From positions 3,596,001-3,660,000 of the forward strand of contig NZ_CP093300.1 of assembly GCF_022812285.1 (NCBI RefSeq): DNA of 64,000 bases, read 5' to 3'. The notes beneath the pieces were generated by a model. The model saw only the letters and a program-made list of their open reading frames with translations, had not been told where the DNA came from and made no database searches. This DNA comes from Alkalihalobacillus sp. LMS39 (GTDB lineage: Bacteria > Bacillota > Bacilli > Bacillales > Bacillaceae_F). The position numbers and the translations under genes are program-made. Numbering within the stretch: the first letter of the stretch is position 1; each line of letters begins with the position of its first letter. Positions 25,810-34,145 of the stretch are shown here, piece after piece.

Positions 25810-26727
25810 TTACACTGTTTTTCTTCTTTTATAAATAAATAGACTAAATCCAATCCCTACAAAAACAAAACCAATTAGCAAATAATTAAATATTGACGTT
25901 GCTGTTTTGGGTAGTTTTTGTCCTTCCTCGTTCACTTCTACATTTCTTCTATCTTTATCCTCTTTATTATCATCAGTATCTGGTGTTCCTGGTTGCTCTG
26001 GTTGTTCTGGCTGCTCTGGCTGTTCTGGTTGCTCTGGTTGTTCTGGCTGCTCCGGCTGCTCCGGCTGCCCTGGCTGCTCTGGCTGCTCAGACAATTGATC
26101 GAGACTCGTAACAATCGCTACTGAATCTATGAAAGCATTCGTCGTCCCTGAAGAACCTGAAGGAGCCAAAAATTCAAACCCGATTTCTTGGACTGCATTT
26201 TTGTTAGCTAAAGTAGTAATATCATACACAACTTGAGTATAATCGTCGGAGTAAATCGGTTGATTTCCTGAATCAGCCCATACCCAACCTCCTGCTTTCG
26301 TAAAGATTTTCACTTGAAGCGGGTCACTACCAAACGTTCCTGTATCGTCATGTTTTATATTAGCTACTATATAATTATACCCTGTTAAATTATAATTTGA
26401 TGTTTTCTTCACTTCGGTTTGCTGACCTTCACCTAAACGAACCGTAACTTTGAGGTGGTCATTGCTATGTGTTGCTTGTCCCCCTTCCCAATTATCAATT
26501 CCAGATTCAAAATGATAAATAATAGGAAGGACCTGTTTTTCCTCCTCCTCTTCTTTTGGAGCTGGAACTGATGGTAATCTTTCATCATATACCGCTCGTA
26601 AATCATCAAAGTAGATTGTTCCGGACTGCATAGCCCCGCCTGTGTAAAGAGCAAATTGACTTACTCTTTTCAATTTTTGTTCGTCAATGGTAACACCAGG
26701 CTTTATTTTCCCAAGCAGCTGGAGCAA
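25810..26727 (-). pseudogene. C-terminal CBM, linker and sortase anchor of the mannanase, out of frame
   Basis: This frame continues the GH26 protein after a one-base shift near 26690-26710 and has no plausible start or ribosome site of its own (first possible codon is a TTG). It encodes the end of one carbohydrate-binding module (KPGVTIDEQKLKRVSQFALYTGG...IYFDDL), another beta-sandwich domain (about residues 65-215) and a linker made of repeated E-Q-P triplets. The end is a wall-sorting signal: LPKTA, a hydrophobic helix and a final KRRKTV. LPKTA is an LPxTA variant of LPxTG. Without the shift the enzyme would be about 1,115 residues and attached to the cell wall. Confidence 0.8.
25984..26092. 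repeat. Short tandem repeat encoding the Glu-Gln-Pro linker
   Basis: About twelve degenerate 9-bp units (TGGCTGCTC and variants on the plus strand) encode the E-Q-P linker of the mannanase tail. Such arrays vary in copy number between strains. Plus-strand frames across it (GCSGCSGC-like) are artefacts. Confidence 0.8.
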
Positions 26728-29158
26728 ATTCAGAAAACGGGATTGTCACTACACCTTCATGAGCATCCATTAATTCAAGATTTTTTTCAAAGCTAACATC
26801 ACCTATTCGAATTTGTACAGTTAAATGATTCCCTTCAAGTTGTCCATGTTTCATCCAAAATTCAAAAGCATTAGCTCCGCTCCAATCGACAGGTCCTAGT
26901 GATGTTTGCCTCCCTGCATAACCCATCGAGCCAATCGAATAATCATACTTCAATCCAAATTCTCCATTATTTTTAAACTCACTTGTTAACGATAGTGTAA
27001 TTGGATCTCCATTGCTAGAATAATTGCGATGTAACAACGTGTCATCCCCAAAATAACCTTCAAAATCATCAACAAGAAAAGAATCTGCTGGTGGTGCTTC
27101 AAAGGAATTTAGAAGTTCAATATTATCGATGTAGACAGGTTCTAACAAATCGAGTTGGGATCCTACTAATGATAAAGCGATTCCTGTAGCTCCTCCTTGA
27201 TTGTCGATAGAAACAGTCACTTCCAACCGTTTATAATCGCTTCCATTAACAGTAACAGTCTCTAAGTCTTTTATTGACTTCGTTGTTTCATTCATCCCAT
27301 ATTTCGTCTCCCAATCCGGTGGAAGTTGTACGATTCCTTGGACTGAACCTTCTTCACTACCTGCTGGGATAAGCGCGTCAAACTTCATTTTCTTAACCGC
27401 ATCAATGTTCACATCTGCTAGTTCTGTTAATTCTAACTTGAGCTCTTGCCATGTTTCAGTAGGTGACATTCCTTGAACAGAGAACATCAACTTGCCGTCT
27501 CCATCTACAATAGCGTGGTCAATTTCAGATGTTACACCATCTTCAGGCCATGTTCCATTGCTTTTGATTCCGTTTATATCATCATCAAACGTTAATGTTA
27601 ACAAAGACATTTCAGGAATTTTTACAAATAAACGAATTGTTTCTTCTTGGACTTTTTCTCCACTAGAATAATAAGCTACAATCACATCAACAGCTCCGCC
27701 ATTCACTGCTGCATCTGGTGTAAAAGAACCTGTATAATATAAAGTGTCATCATTGAAAACCATTTCTTCTTCCAAACTAGAACCATCGACCCTGAAAGTG
27801 ACTCTTGCGTGTTCGTCATTCGCTACTTTTGCTTGGATTGTTACCGTTTCGCTTGTCACTGTAGAACCTGTAATCGGAGATATAACATACATAAACGGCT
27901 CATGAGGAGAAACGGTATATTCCTTTCCAGTATTATATATCTTTCCTTTTATCTCATCTCGAAATGCTGTGTAGTCATCCGCATGGAAAGCTTCAAAGTC
28001 CGGTAATAACTCATGGTCTCCACCTAATTCATTGTGGATATCACGATAAGGAACATACATATTATTCGGCCAACCAAAGTTCGCCCATGTCAACATGTAT
28101 GATATTTTACGTGCGTCTTCATCAGCAGCAATCGCATCTAATACACGTGTGTACCAGTCTAATGTATTCCCTTGACGATTAATTCCGGTTGCACTGTACC
28201 CATACTCAGTAAAAGCCGCTACTTTTTCTTTTTGTTCAGCTAATCGGCTAATCATCGCCAAGTCTTTGACCATACCACTTAACCAAGCTTCTGACCCTGC
28301 ATTGTCTTTATTGTCATAATTGTCAATACCGAAAATATCAACGTAATCATCCCCTGGATATGTTTCTAAATAGCGATTTACATCTCCAGCAGGTCCCGCC
28401 CCAGGTGAAAAGCCATATAAAATATTATTTACGCCTTTAACATCTCGCAAATATTCTACTGTATAACGAAAAATCGCTTTATATTGTTCGGGTGAAGTTG
28501 TGCTTGCTCCCCACCAAAACCAAGATCCTGTTTGTTCATGGAATGGCCGAAAAATCATCGGAATAGGTTCACCATTCTCATCTTTCAGCTCGTGAGCAAG
28601 CGCAGCAATATTGTCCAACCACGCGTTAAACTCTGCATGTTTTGATCCACCTGGAAGAATTTCTTTTACAACATTCCCTGTTGTATCACCATAAGGACCC
28701 CCTGTTACAAAATTATCTGGGTGCATGCTTAATGTAATAATCCCTCCCAAATCATGAGCCACTTTCATGGACTGAGCCGTATTTTTTATACTTTGTTCTA
28801 CATTACCTGCAATGCCAGGCTTTTCACGACCATCTAGGCTATTCGTGTCCCATCCAAACACAGCTGGATAATCCCCAACTGCATTGAAAACTTCAGATTG
28901 AGTGGAACCTGTTCTTGGAGCTGGATTTGTTATAGTTAATCCTTCATCTGTTGCATGCTGTTGTCCAAATAACACTTGTGAACCACTTACATCTTGAAGA
29001 AAAGCAAATAACTCCTTCGTATACTTTGAAGCATCCTCATCTGCCATGTTAAGTTGACGCCCTTCTTGTGAAGCGCTTACATTTACACCCAACATCGATA
29101 CATCAAAAACTAACATTAGGACAATAAATAACACAAACCCCTTTTTCCATGTTCCCAT
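26684..29158 (-). CDS. Secreted beta-mannanase, GH26 with carbohydrate-binding modules (frameshifted at its 3' end)
   Basis: An 824-residue open frame. A signal peptide ends near VSAS (about residue 29). A GH26 catalytic domain (about 40-410) follows, with acid/base Glu in RPFHEQTGSWFWWG and nucleophile Glu in AAFTEYGYSATG. Then come an Ig-like segment (about 425-520) and two jelly-roll modules resembling mannan-binding CBM27/CBM11-type domains (about 520-685 and 695-824). The last module is cut: after AAWENK the frame reads AWCYH and stops, while the neighbouring frame continues with KPGVTIDEQ. The ATG has GGGAGG upstream. The product cuts mannan outside the cell and is the locus entry enzyme. 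Loss of the anchor would release it from the wall, if the shift is real. Confidence 0.9.
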   Translation of the reverse strand: MGTWKKGFVLFIVLMLVFDVSMLGVNVSASQEGRQLNMADEDASKYTKELFAFLQDVSGSQVLFGQQHATDEGLTITNPAPRTGSTQSEVFNAVGDYPAVFGWDTNSLDGREKPGIAGNVEQSIKNTAQSMKVAHDLGGIITLSMHPDNFVTGGPYGDTTGNVVKEILPGGSKHAEFNAWLDNIAALAHELKDENGEPIPMIFRPFHEQTGSWFWWGASTTSPEQYKAIFRYTVEYLRDVKGVNNILYGFSPGAGPAGDVNRYLETYPGDDYVDIFGIDNYDNKDNAGSEAWLSGMVKDLAMISRLAEQKEKVAAFTEYGYSATGINRQGNTLDWYTRVLDAIAADEDARKISYMLTWANFGWPNNMYVPYRDIHNELGGDHELLPDFEAFHADDYTAFRDEIKGKIYNTGKEYTVSPHEPFMYVISPITGSTVTSETVTIQAKVANDEHARVTFRVDGSSLEEEMVFNDDTLYYTGSFTPDAAVNGGAVDVIVAYYSSGEKVQEETIRLFVKIPEMSLLTLTFDDDINGIKSNGTWPEDGVTSEIDHAIVDGDGKLMFSVQGMSPTETWQELKLELTELADVNIDAVKKMKFDALIPAGSEEGSVQGIVQLPPDWETKYGMNETTKSIKDLETVTVNGSDYKRLEVTVSIDNQGGATGIALSLVGSQLDLLEPVYIDNIELLNSFEAPPADSFLVDDFEGYFGDDTLLHRNYSSNGDPITLSLTSEFKNNGEFGLKYDYSIGSMGYAGRQTSLGPVDWSGANAFEFWMKHGQLEGNHLTVQIRIGDVSFEKNLELMDAHEGVVTIPFSEFAPAAWENKAWCYH

Positions 29159-29203
29159 AAAATCCTCCCTTTTCTTTATTAATAAACTATCGAAATGTTT
29201 TAA

Positions 29204-29223
29204 TTAAGCAATCGATAAGTTTA
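29204..29223. promoter_or_regulatory. Mannan-locus operator copy before the mannanase gene
   Basis: TTAAGCAATCGATAAGTTTA lies 46 bp before the mannanase start and about 20 bp downstream of the -10. Confidence 0.65.
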
Positions 29224-29243
29224 TTTAATTATTTTATAAACTT

Positions 29244-29271
29244 ATTATACTACCGTTTTTTATGAATTCAA
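29244..29271 (-). promoter_or_regulatory. Probable sigma-A promoter of the mannanase gene
   Basis: TTGAAT (29271-29266) and TATAAT (29249-29244) with a 16-bp spacer on the minus strand. Confidence 0.55.
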
Positions 29272-29476
29272 ATGTATTTTTCCTTTTATATTCTAGTTTT
29301 TATATGAAAATGAAAAAAATGACTATATGCCTACCAAACAAGCTTTTACCTTTATTCAGAAACAATTACTAGATTTAGCAAACTCGCTACAATTACAAAA
29401 AAAAAAGAACTAAACGATTACTTTATAAAACAAAAAAATAACCCCCTTCATTGGTGAAGAGGGACAATAGTTTCAA
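29272..29476. other. Intergenic, no clear gene
   Basis: AT-rich spacer. A 28-codon plus-strand frame at 29327-29413 (MPTKQAFTFIQKQLL...) has no good ribosome site and no recognisable family; it may be a gene remnant. Confidence 0.4.
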
Positions 29477-29971
29477 TTATTTAAATATACAAGTGAACAG
29501 AGGAGCTTGCTGCTTTACATCACCGTATTCATGCTCAACTTTCGCAACTTTGTCATCAGTATTTGTAATGATAATAGGTGTTGTGATTTCTTTGTTTTGA
29601 CTTTGTAAAAAAGGAATATCAAACGTTAAAATCGGTTCCCCAACTTTAACCTGTTGTCCTTCTTTTACAACAACGTCAAATCCTTCCCCTTTTAAAGCAA
29701 CAGTATCAATCCCAACATGAATCAATACTTCTAACCCGTGGACAGATTGTATCCCAATTGCGTGTTTCGTTGGAAAAACTTGAACAATTTTTCCTTCAAC
29801 AGGAGATACAAGCTTTCCTGACTTCGGAATGACTGCAATTCCTTCTCCCATCATTTTTTGGGCAAACACAGGGTCTGATACTTTCTCTAAAGGGATCGCT
29901 TCTCCTTCTAATGGCGAATAAATGCTTTCTTTATCTGCTTTTTTCGGTTTATTAAATAATTTTCCGAGCAA
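29477..29971 (-). CDS. PTS glucose-type EIIA protein (YpqE-like)
   Basis: A 164-residue single-domain EIIA of the glucose/sucrose PTS family, a cytoplasmic phosphocarrier between HPr and an EIIBC permease. The phosphorylated His lies in EVLIHVGIDTVALKGEGF, and the SPVEGKIVQV and HAIGIQS strands are typical. A TTG at 29971 (AGGAG eight bases upstream) gives LLGKLFNK, the usual N-terminus; an in-frame GTG at 29980 overlaps the ribosome site. No EIIBC gene is nearby, so like B. subtilis YpqE it probably serves permeases encoded elsewhere. Confidence 0.9.
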   Translation of the reverse strand: MLGKLFNKPKKADKESIYSPLEGEAIPLEKVSDPVFAQKMMGEGIAVIPKSGKLVSPVEGKIVQVFPTKHAIGIQSVHGLEVLIHVGIDTVALKGEGFDVVVKEGQQVKVGEPILTFDIPFLQSQNKEITTPIIITNTDDKVAKVEHEYGDVKQQAPLFTCIFK

Positions 29972-30043
29972 TACTCTCACTCCTAACTACAATAACTATT
30001 TACTACTTTATATCCAAATGAAGAAAAAGTAAAACTACATACA

Positions 30044-30085
30044 AAAAACGGCAACCGTTATCAAACTAAAAACGGAGCCGTTCCT
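30044..30085 (-). terminator. Terminator at the end of the acyl-CoA operon
   Basis: AACGGC/GCCGTT arms with an inner AACCGTT element and T-rich 3' side, about 30 bp after the stop codon at 30115. Confidence 0.6.
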
Positions 30086-30114
30086 TTTATTTCAATTTGG
30101 TCGTTCAACATCCA

Positions 30115-31764
30115 CTATACATTCGACTCCAGCTTAAGTTTTTCCATTGCAAGTTGCTGTAGCTTATACTTTTGTATTTTTCCTGAAGCTGTCATCGGAT
30201 ATTCAGTAACAAATATAATATATCGAGGAATTTTATAGCGTGAAATTTTCCCTTTGCAAAATTCCCGAAGTTCCTTTTCTGTAGCTGAAGATCCTTCTTT
30301 TAAAATAATCCACGCCGAAACTTCTTCCCCGTATTTAGGGTCAGGGACACCAACAACCTGAACATCTTGTACTTTCGAATGTTGATATAAAAACTCTTCA
30401 ATTTCACGTGAATATATATTTTCTCCACCACGAATAATCATATCTTTTAAGCGGCCTGTAATTTTGCAATATCCATCTTCATCCATGACCGCTAAGTCCC
30501 CTGTGTGAAGCCAACCATCTTCAGTTATCACTGCTTTTGTTGCATCTAGATTGTTATAATATCCTTTCATCACATGGTAGCCTCTTGTACAAAGTTCTCC
30601 TTGAACACCAAATGGAACTTCTTCCTCTGTTCCTGGTGTAACAATTTTCACTTCAACATTCGGTAACGCCTTTCCCACAGTCTCAACTCGACGCTCTAGT
30701 GAATCATGGACACGTGTTTGTGTAATAACAGGAGATGACTCTGTTTGCCCATAGGCAATCGTAATTTCTGTCATACCCATCCGATCTATCACTGCCCTCA
30801 TGACTTCAACTGGACAGTTAGAGCCTGCCATAATTCCTGTTCGTAATGTTGATACATCAAATTGCTCAAAATCTTTATCATTTAATTCTGCAATAAACAT
30901 CGACGGTACACCATGCAATGCTGTACACTTTTCTGTCTCAACAGCCGCAAGCACAGTTTTCGGATTAAATTCTTGAACAGGTACCATTGTTGCTCCGACT
31001 GTCACACAAGCTAATGTACCTAGAACACAACCAAAACAATGGAAAAAGGGAACGGGAATGCACATTCGATCTTCATCAGATAAATTCATACACGAAGCAA
31101 TGTTGACCGCATTATTCGTTAAATTCGAATGAGTTAACATGACTCCTTTTGGAAATCCTGTCGTCCCTGACGTATACTGCATGTTTATGACATCATCAGG
31201 ATGTAACTGTTCCATCCTTTCATCTAAGTCCACATCAACTATTTCATTTCCCATCGCAACAATATCATCCCATAAAAACATTCCTGCTTTTCTTTCTTTA
31301 CCTAGTAGAATAATATTTTTTAAATATGGAAGTTTTTTTGATTGAAGTTGTCCTGGTTCAGCTGTTTTCAACTCTGGAATGACTTCATATAAGATGTCTA
31401 AATATGAGCCACCGCGATATTGTTCCATTAAAATTAACGTTGTTGCATCGGATTGCTTCAGTAAATATTCAAGTTCTGCACTTTGATATTGGGTATTAAC
31501 TGTAACTAACACCGCTCCCATTTTCCCTGTCGCAAACTGTGTCGTTAGCCATTCAGGTTTATTCGTTGACCATATGGCTACATGTTCTCCTTGTTCAATC
31601 CCTAATTTCATGAAGCCTTTTGCAACTTGACGACATAATAAATCAAATTGTTCATATGAATAGCGAAGGCCAAGCTCCGGATAAACAACCGCATCACGGA
31701 CAGGATGGCGTTTGGCCACATCTTCTAACAATTTACCAACAGAAACGTCAAGCAACTTTGACAA
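30115..31764 (-). CDS. yngI: Acyl-CoA synthetase (AMP-forming), YngI-like
   Basis: A 549-residue ANL-superfamily ligase that activates a fatty or branched acid to its CoA ester with ATP. Motifs in order are YTSGTTGFPKGVML (P-loop), AYGQTESSPV, the TGDLAVMDEDGY hinge, GGENIYSREIEEFL and C-terminal MTASGKIQKYKL with the catalytic Lys. The start is TTG with GGAGGG upstream. It is the last gene of the operon, 33 bp behind the carboxylase gene. The substrate could be a medium or branched acid, or acetoacetate; the sequence does not decide. Confidence 0.88.
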   Translation of the reverse strand: MSKLLDVSVGKLLEDVAKRHPVRDAVVYPELGLRYSYEQFDLLCRQVAKGFMKLGIEQGEHVAIWSTNKPEWLTTQFATGKMGAVLVTVNTQYQSAELEYLLKQSDATTLILMEQYRGGSYLDILYEVIPELKTAEPGQLQSKKLPYLKNIILLGKERKAGMFLWDDIVAMGNEIVDVDLDERMEQLHPDDVINMQYTSGTTGFPKGVMLTHSNLTNNAVNIASCMNLSDEDRMCIPVPFFHCFGCVLGTLACVTVGATMVPVQEFNPKTVLAAVETEKCTALHGVPSMFIAELNDKDFEQFDVSTLRTGIMAGSNCPVEVMRAVIDRMGMTEITIAYGQTESSPVITQTRVHDSLERRVETVGKALPNVEVKIVTPGTEEEVPFGVQGELCTRGYHVMKGYYNNLDATKAVITEDGWLHTGDLAVMDEDGYCKITGRLKDMIIRGGENIYSREIEEFLYQHSKVQDVQVVGVPDPKYGEEVSAWIILKEGSSATEKELREFCKGKISRYKIPRYIIFVTEYPMTASGKIQKYKLQQLAMEKLKLESNV

Positions 31765-31797
31765 GGAACACCCTCCTCACTTTCATTGACACTCTAT

Positions 31798-33327
31798 TTA
31801 TACTGGATACACAGGATGTTTTCGGTTACTAAACAACATATACTTTGACATATACGCTGAAAATCTCGTTGATAACTCCGCTCGTAAGGAATTAGCTGGA
31901 ATCACACCATCAATAACCATTTCTGAAGCAAGTCGATAAATGTCAATATTCTCTTTATACTCTTCACGCTTTTCGGCAATAAAGGCCGCTCGTTCTTCTT
32001 CTGGAAGCTCGGCAATTTTATTCGCATACACAGCATTGACTGCTGCTTCTGGTCCCATTACAGCAATTGAAGCGGTTGGTAACGCTAAACAACAATCTGG
32101 TTCAAATGCTGGGCCAGCCATCGCGTAAAGCCCAGCACCATAAGCTTTACGAACTATAATCGAAATTTTCGGGACTGTCGCCTCACTCATTGCTGAAATC
32201 ATTTTTGCACCATGTCTAATAATTCCAGCACGTTCGACTTTTGTTCCGATCATAAACCCTGGAATATCGGCTAAGAACAACAATGGAATGTTATACGCAT
32301 CACATAATGTAATAAATTTCGCTGCTTTATCAGCTGAATCATGGAACAGAACGCCACCTTTCATTCTCGGCTGATTCGCAATAATGCCAATCGGCTGTCC
32401 ATCAATTCGAGCAAGTCCTGTAATTAATTCTTGCGCAAAAAGCTTTTTAATTTCAAAAAAGGAATTATCATCAATGACTCTTGCAATTAAATCCATCATA
32501 TTAAATGGAGCATTTTGGTTTTGTGGAATAATGTCTTCAATGGTTTTCTCAAATTCTTTTGGTTGAATGGATTCTTTTACAGGAGCAGTTTGACTGTAGT
32601 TTGCTGGAAAATATGATAAATAAGCTCGTGCTTGCTCAATGGCTTCTTGTTCTGTTTTCGCTAAAATATCTCCACATCCAGAAACACTACAATGCATTTT
32701 TGCTCCACCCATTTCTTCTAGCGACACTTTTTCGCCAATGACCATTTCTGCCATTCGTGGTGAACCAAGATACATAGAGGCATTGCCATCGACCATAATG
32801 ACAATATCACAAAATGCGGGAATATATGCTCCCCCTGCAGCTGATGGTCCAAAAAGAATACAAACTTGAGGGACCTTGCCTGACATCTTGACTTGATTAT
32901 AAAAAATTCGTCCTGCCCCTCTTCTTCCTGGGAACATTTCAACTTGGTCTGTAATTCTAGCACCTGCAGAGTCAACTAAATAAAGCATAGGCACCGATAA
33001 TTTATCTGCGGTTTCCTGAATACGAATTATTTTTTCTACGGTCCTAGCTCCCCACGACCCCGCTTTTACAGTGGAATCATTGGCCATCACACAAACCGTT
33101 TCCCCATTAATTTTCCCCATACCCGTTACAACACCATCTGCTGGAAGTCCGTCTGCTTCACAGTTCGCAAAAAAACCATCTTCTATTTGTAATCCGTCAT
33201 CAAATAACAACTCTAACCGTTCTCTTACAAATAATTTCCCTTTTTCTTCATTACTTTTATGATATTTCTCTGCTCCACCCTTTTTTATTGCATCAATTTT
33301 TTCGACTAAGCGTTCATTTAAAGACAT
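31798..33327 (-). CDS. yngE: Acyl-CoA carboxylase carboxyltransferase (methylcrotonyl-CoA type), YngE-like
   Basis: A 509-residue biotin-dependent carboxyltransferase with two crotonase-like halves. GPSAAGGAYIPAFCDIVIMV in the N-half and KISIIVRKAYGAGLYAM in the C-half mark CoA and biotin sites. With the biotin carboxylase (35283-36638) and the biotin carrier (35056-35268) it would carboxylate 3-methylcrotonyl-CoA in leucine breakdown; the adjoining hydratase and lyase genes support this over propionyl-CoA. It starts with ATG after AGGAGG, 17 bp behind the hydratase gene. Confidence 0.9.
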   Translation of the reverse strand: MSLNERLVEKIDAIKKGGAEKYHKSNEEKGKLFVRERLELLFDDGLQIEDGFFANCEADGLPADGVVTGMGKINGETVCVMANDSTVKAGSWGARTVEKIIRIQETADKLSVPMLYLVDSAGARITDQVEMFPGRRGAGRIFYNQVKMSGKVPQVCILFGPSAAGGAYIPAFCDIVIMVDGNASMYLGSPRMAEMVIGEKVSLEEMGGAKMHCSVSGCGDILAKTEQEAIEQARAYLSYFPANYSQTAPVKESIQPKEFEKTIEDIIPQNQNAPFNMMDLIARVIDDNSFFEIKKLFAQELITGLARIDGQPIGIIANQPRMKGGVLFHDSADKAAKFITLCDAYNIPLLFLADIPGFMIGTKVERAGIIRHGAKMISAMSEATVPKISIIVRKAYGAGLYAMAGPAFEPDCCLALPTASIAVMGPEAAVNAVYANKIAELPEEERAAFIAEKREEYKENIDIYRLASEMVIDGVIPANSLRAELSTRFSAYMSKYMLFSNRKHPVYPV

Positions 33328-33344
33328 GAAATCGCCTCCTTCTG

Positions 33345-34145
33345 CTAGTATCCTTCGTATCGGGGAGTTCTTTTTTCTTGAAAAGCTAACAATCCCTCTT
33401 TTCTATCCTTTGTTGGAATCGTAATTTCGTAAGCTTTCTGCTCAATCGATAATCCTATTTCAAGTGGTACTTCAACACCTTTATCAATCGCAAACTTCGC
33501 CTGACGAACGGCCACCGGTCCATTCATTGAAATGCGCTCGGCCATCTCCATTGCTTTATTTAGGACATCTTCTTTGGCTACAACGAATTCAACTAATCCA
33601 ATATTAAGTGCTTCATTTGCCTCTATTTTTCTAGCAGTGTAGATTAATTCTTTTGCTTTCCCTTTGCCAATTAATCTTGGTAAGCGTTGGGTTCCACCTG
33701 CACCTGGAATAATCGCCAACGACGTTTCGGTTAACCCGATGGTACAATCAGAAGCAGCAATCCGAATATCACAAGCGAGCGCTAACTCTAGTCCTCCACC
33801 AAAGGCACTTCCATTTAGGGCAGCAATGACAGGCTGTGGTAATTGCTCAAGTAGATTAACAGTTTCTCGAATGAGAGATACAGCTTGCTTTACTTGAGAC
33901 TCATCCATTGTTTTTCGTTCTTTTAAATCAGCCCCTGCGCAAAATACTTTATTTCCTTCGGCAGTTAACACAATGCAACGAATCGTTTCATTTTTCTTTA
34001 TGTCAAGGAATTGTCGTTGAAATTCATTGAGCAATTCCAGTGATAATGCATTGGCTGCTTCTGGACGATTTAACGATACTGTTGCAATTCCTTTTTCATC
34101 AATTGATACGTGAACAAGGTTTTTCACTTCAGCCTCCCGCTTCAT
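33345..34145 (-). CDS. yngF: Enoyl-CoA hydratase family, probable methylglutaconyl-CoA hydratase
   Basis: A 266-residue crotonase-fold protein. The oxyanion-hole segments CAGADLKER and ALNGSAFGGGLELALACDIRIA are present, together with the general acid/base Glu region TETSLAIIPGAGGTQRLPRLIG. In this operon the expected step is 3-methylglutaconyl-CoA to HMG-CoA. Its ATG overlaps the TAA of the lyase gene by one base, so translation is coupled. Confidence 0.9.
   Translation of the reverse strand: MKREAEVKNLVHVSIDEKGIATVSLNRPEAANALSLELLNEFQRQFLDIKKNETIRCIVLTAEGNKVFCAGADLKERKTMDESQVKQAVSLIRETVNLLEQLPQPVIAALNGSAFGGGLELALACDIRIAASDCTIGLTETSLAIIPGAGGTQRLPRLIGKGKAKELIYTARKIEANEALNIGLVEFVVAKEDVLNKAMEMAERISMNGPVAVRQAKFAIDKGVEVPLEIGLSIEQKAYEITIPTKDRKEGLLAFQEKRTPRYEGY

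Noticed and set aside
25984-26092. Possible CRISPR or VNTR array
   Set aside because: The 9-bp units are coding linker repeats without spacers; no cas genes in the window.
25893-26124. Plus-strand frames rich in GCSGCSGC or LLWLFWLL
   Set aside because: Antisense shadows of the E-Q-P linker repeat of the mannanase tail.
26684-26727. Programmed ribosomal frameshift in the mannanase
   Set aside because: No classic slippery heptamer with a following stem or internal Shine-Dalgarno was seen; mutation or sequence error is simpler.
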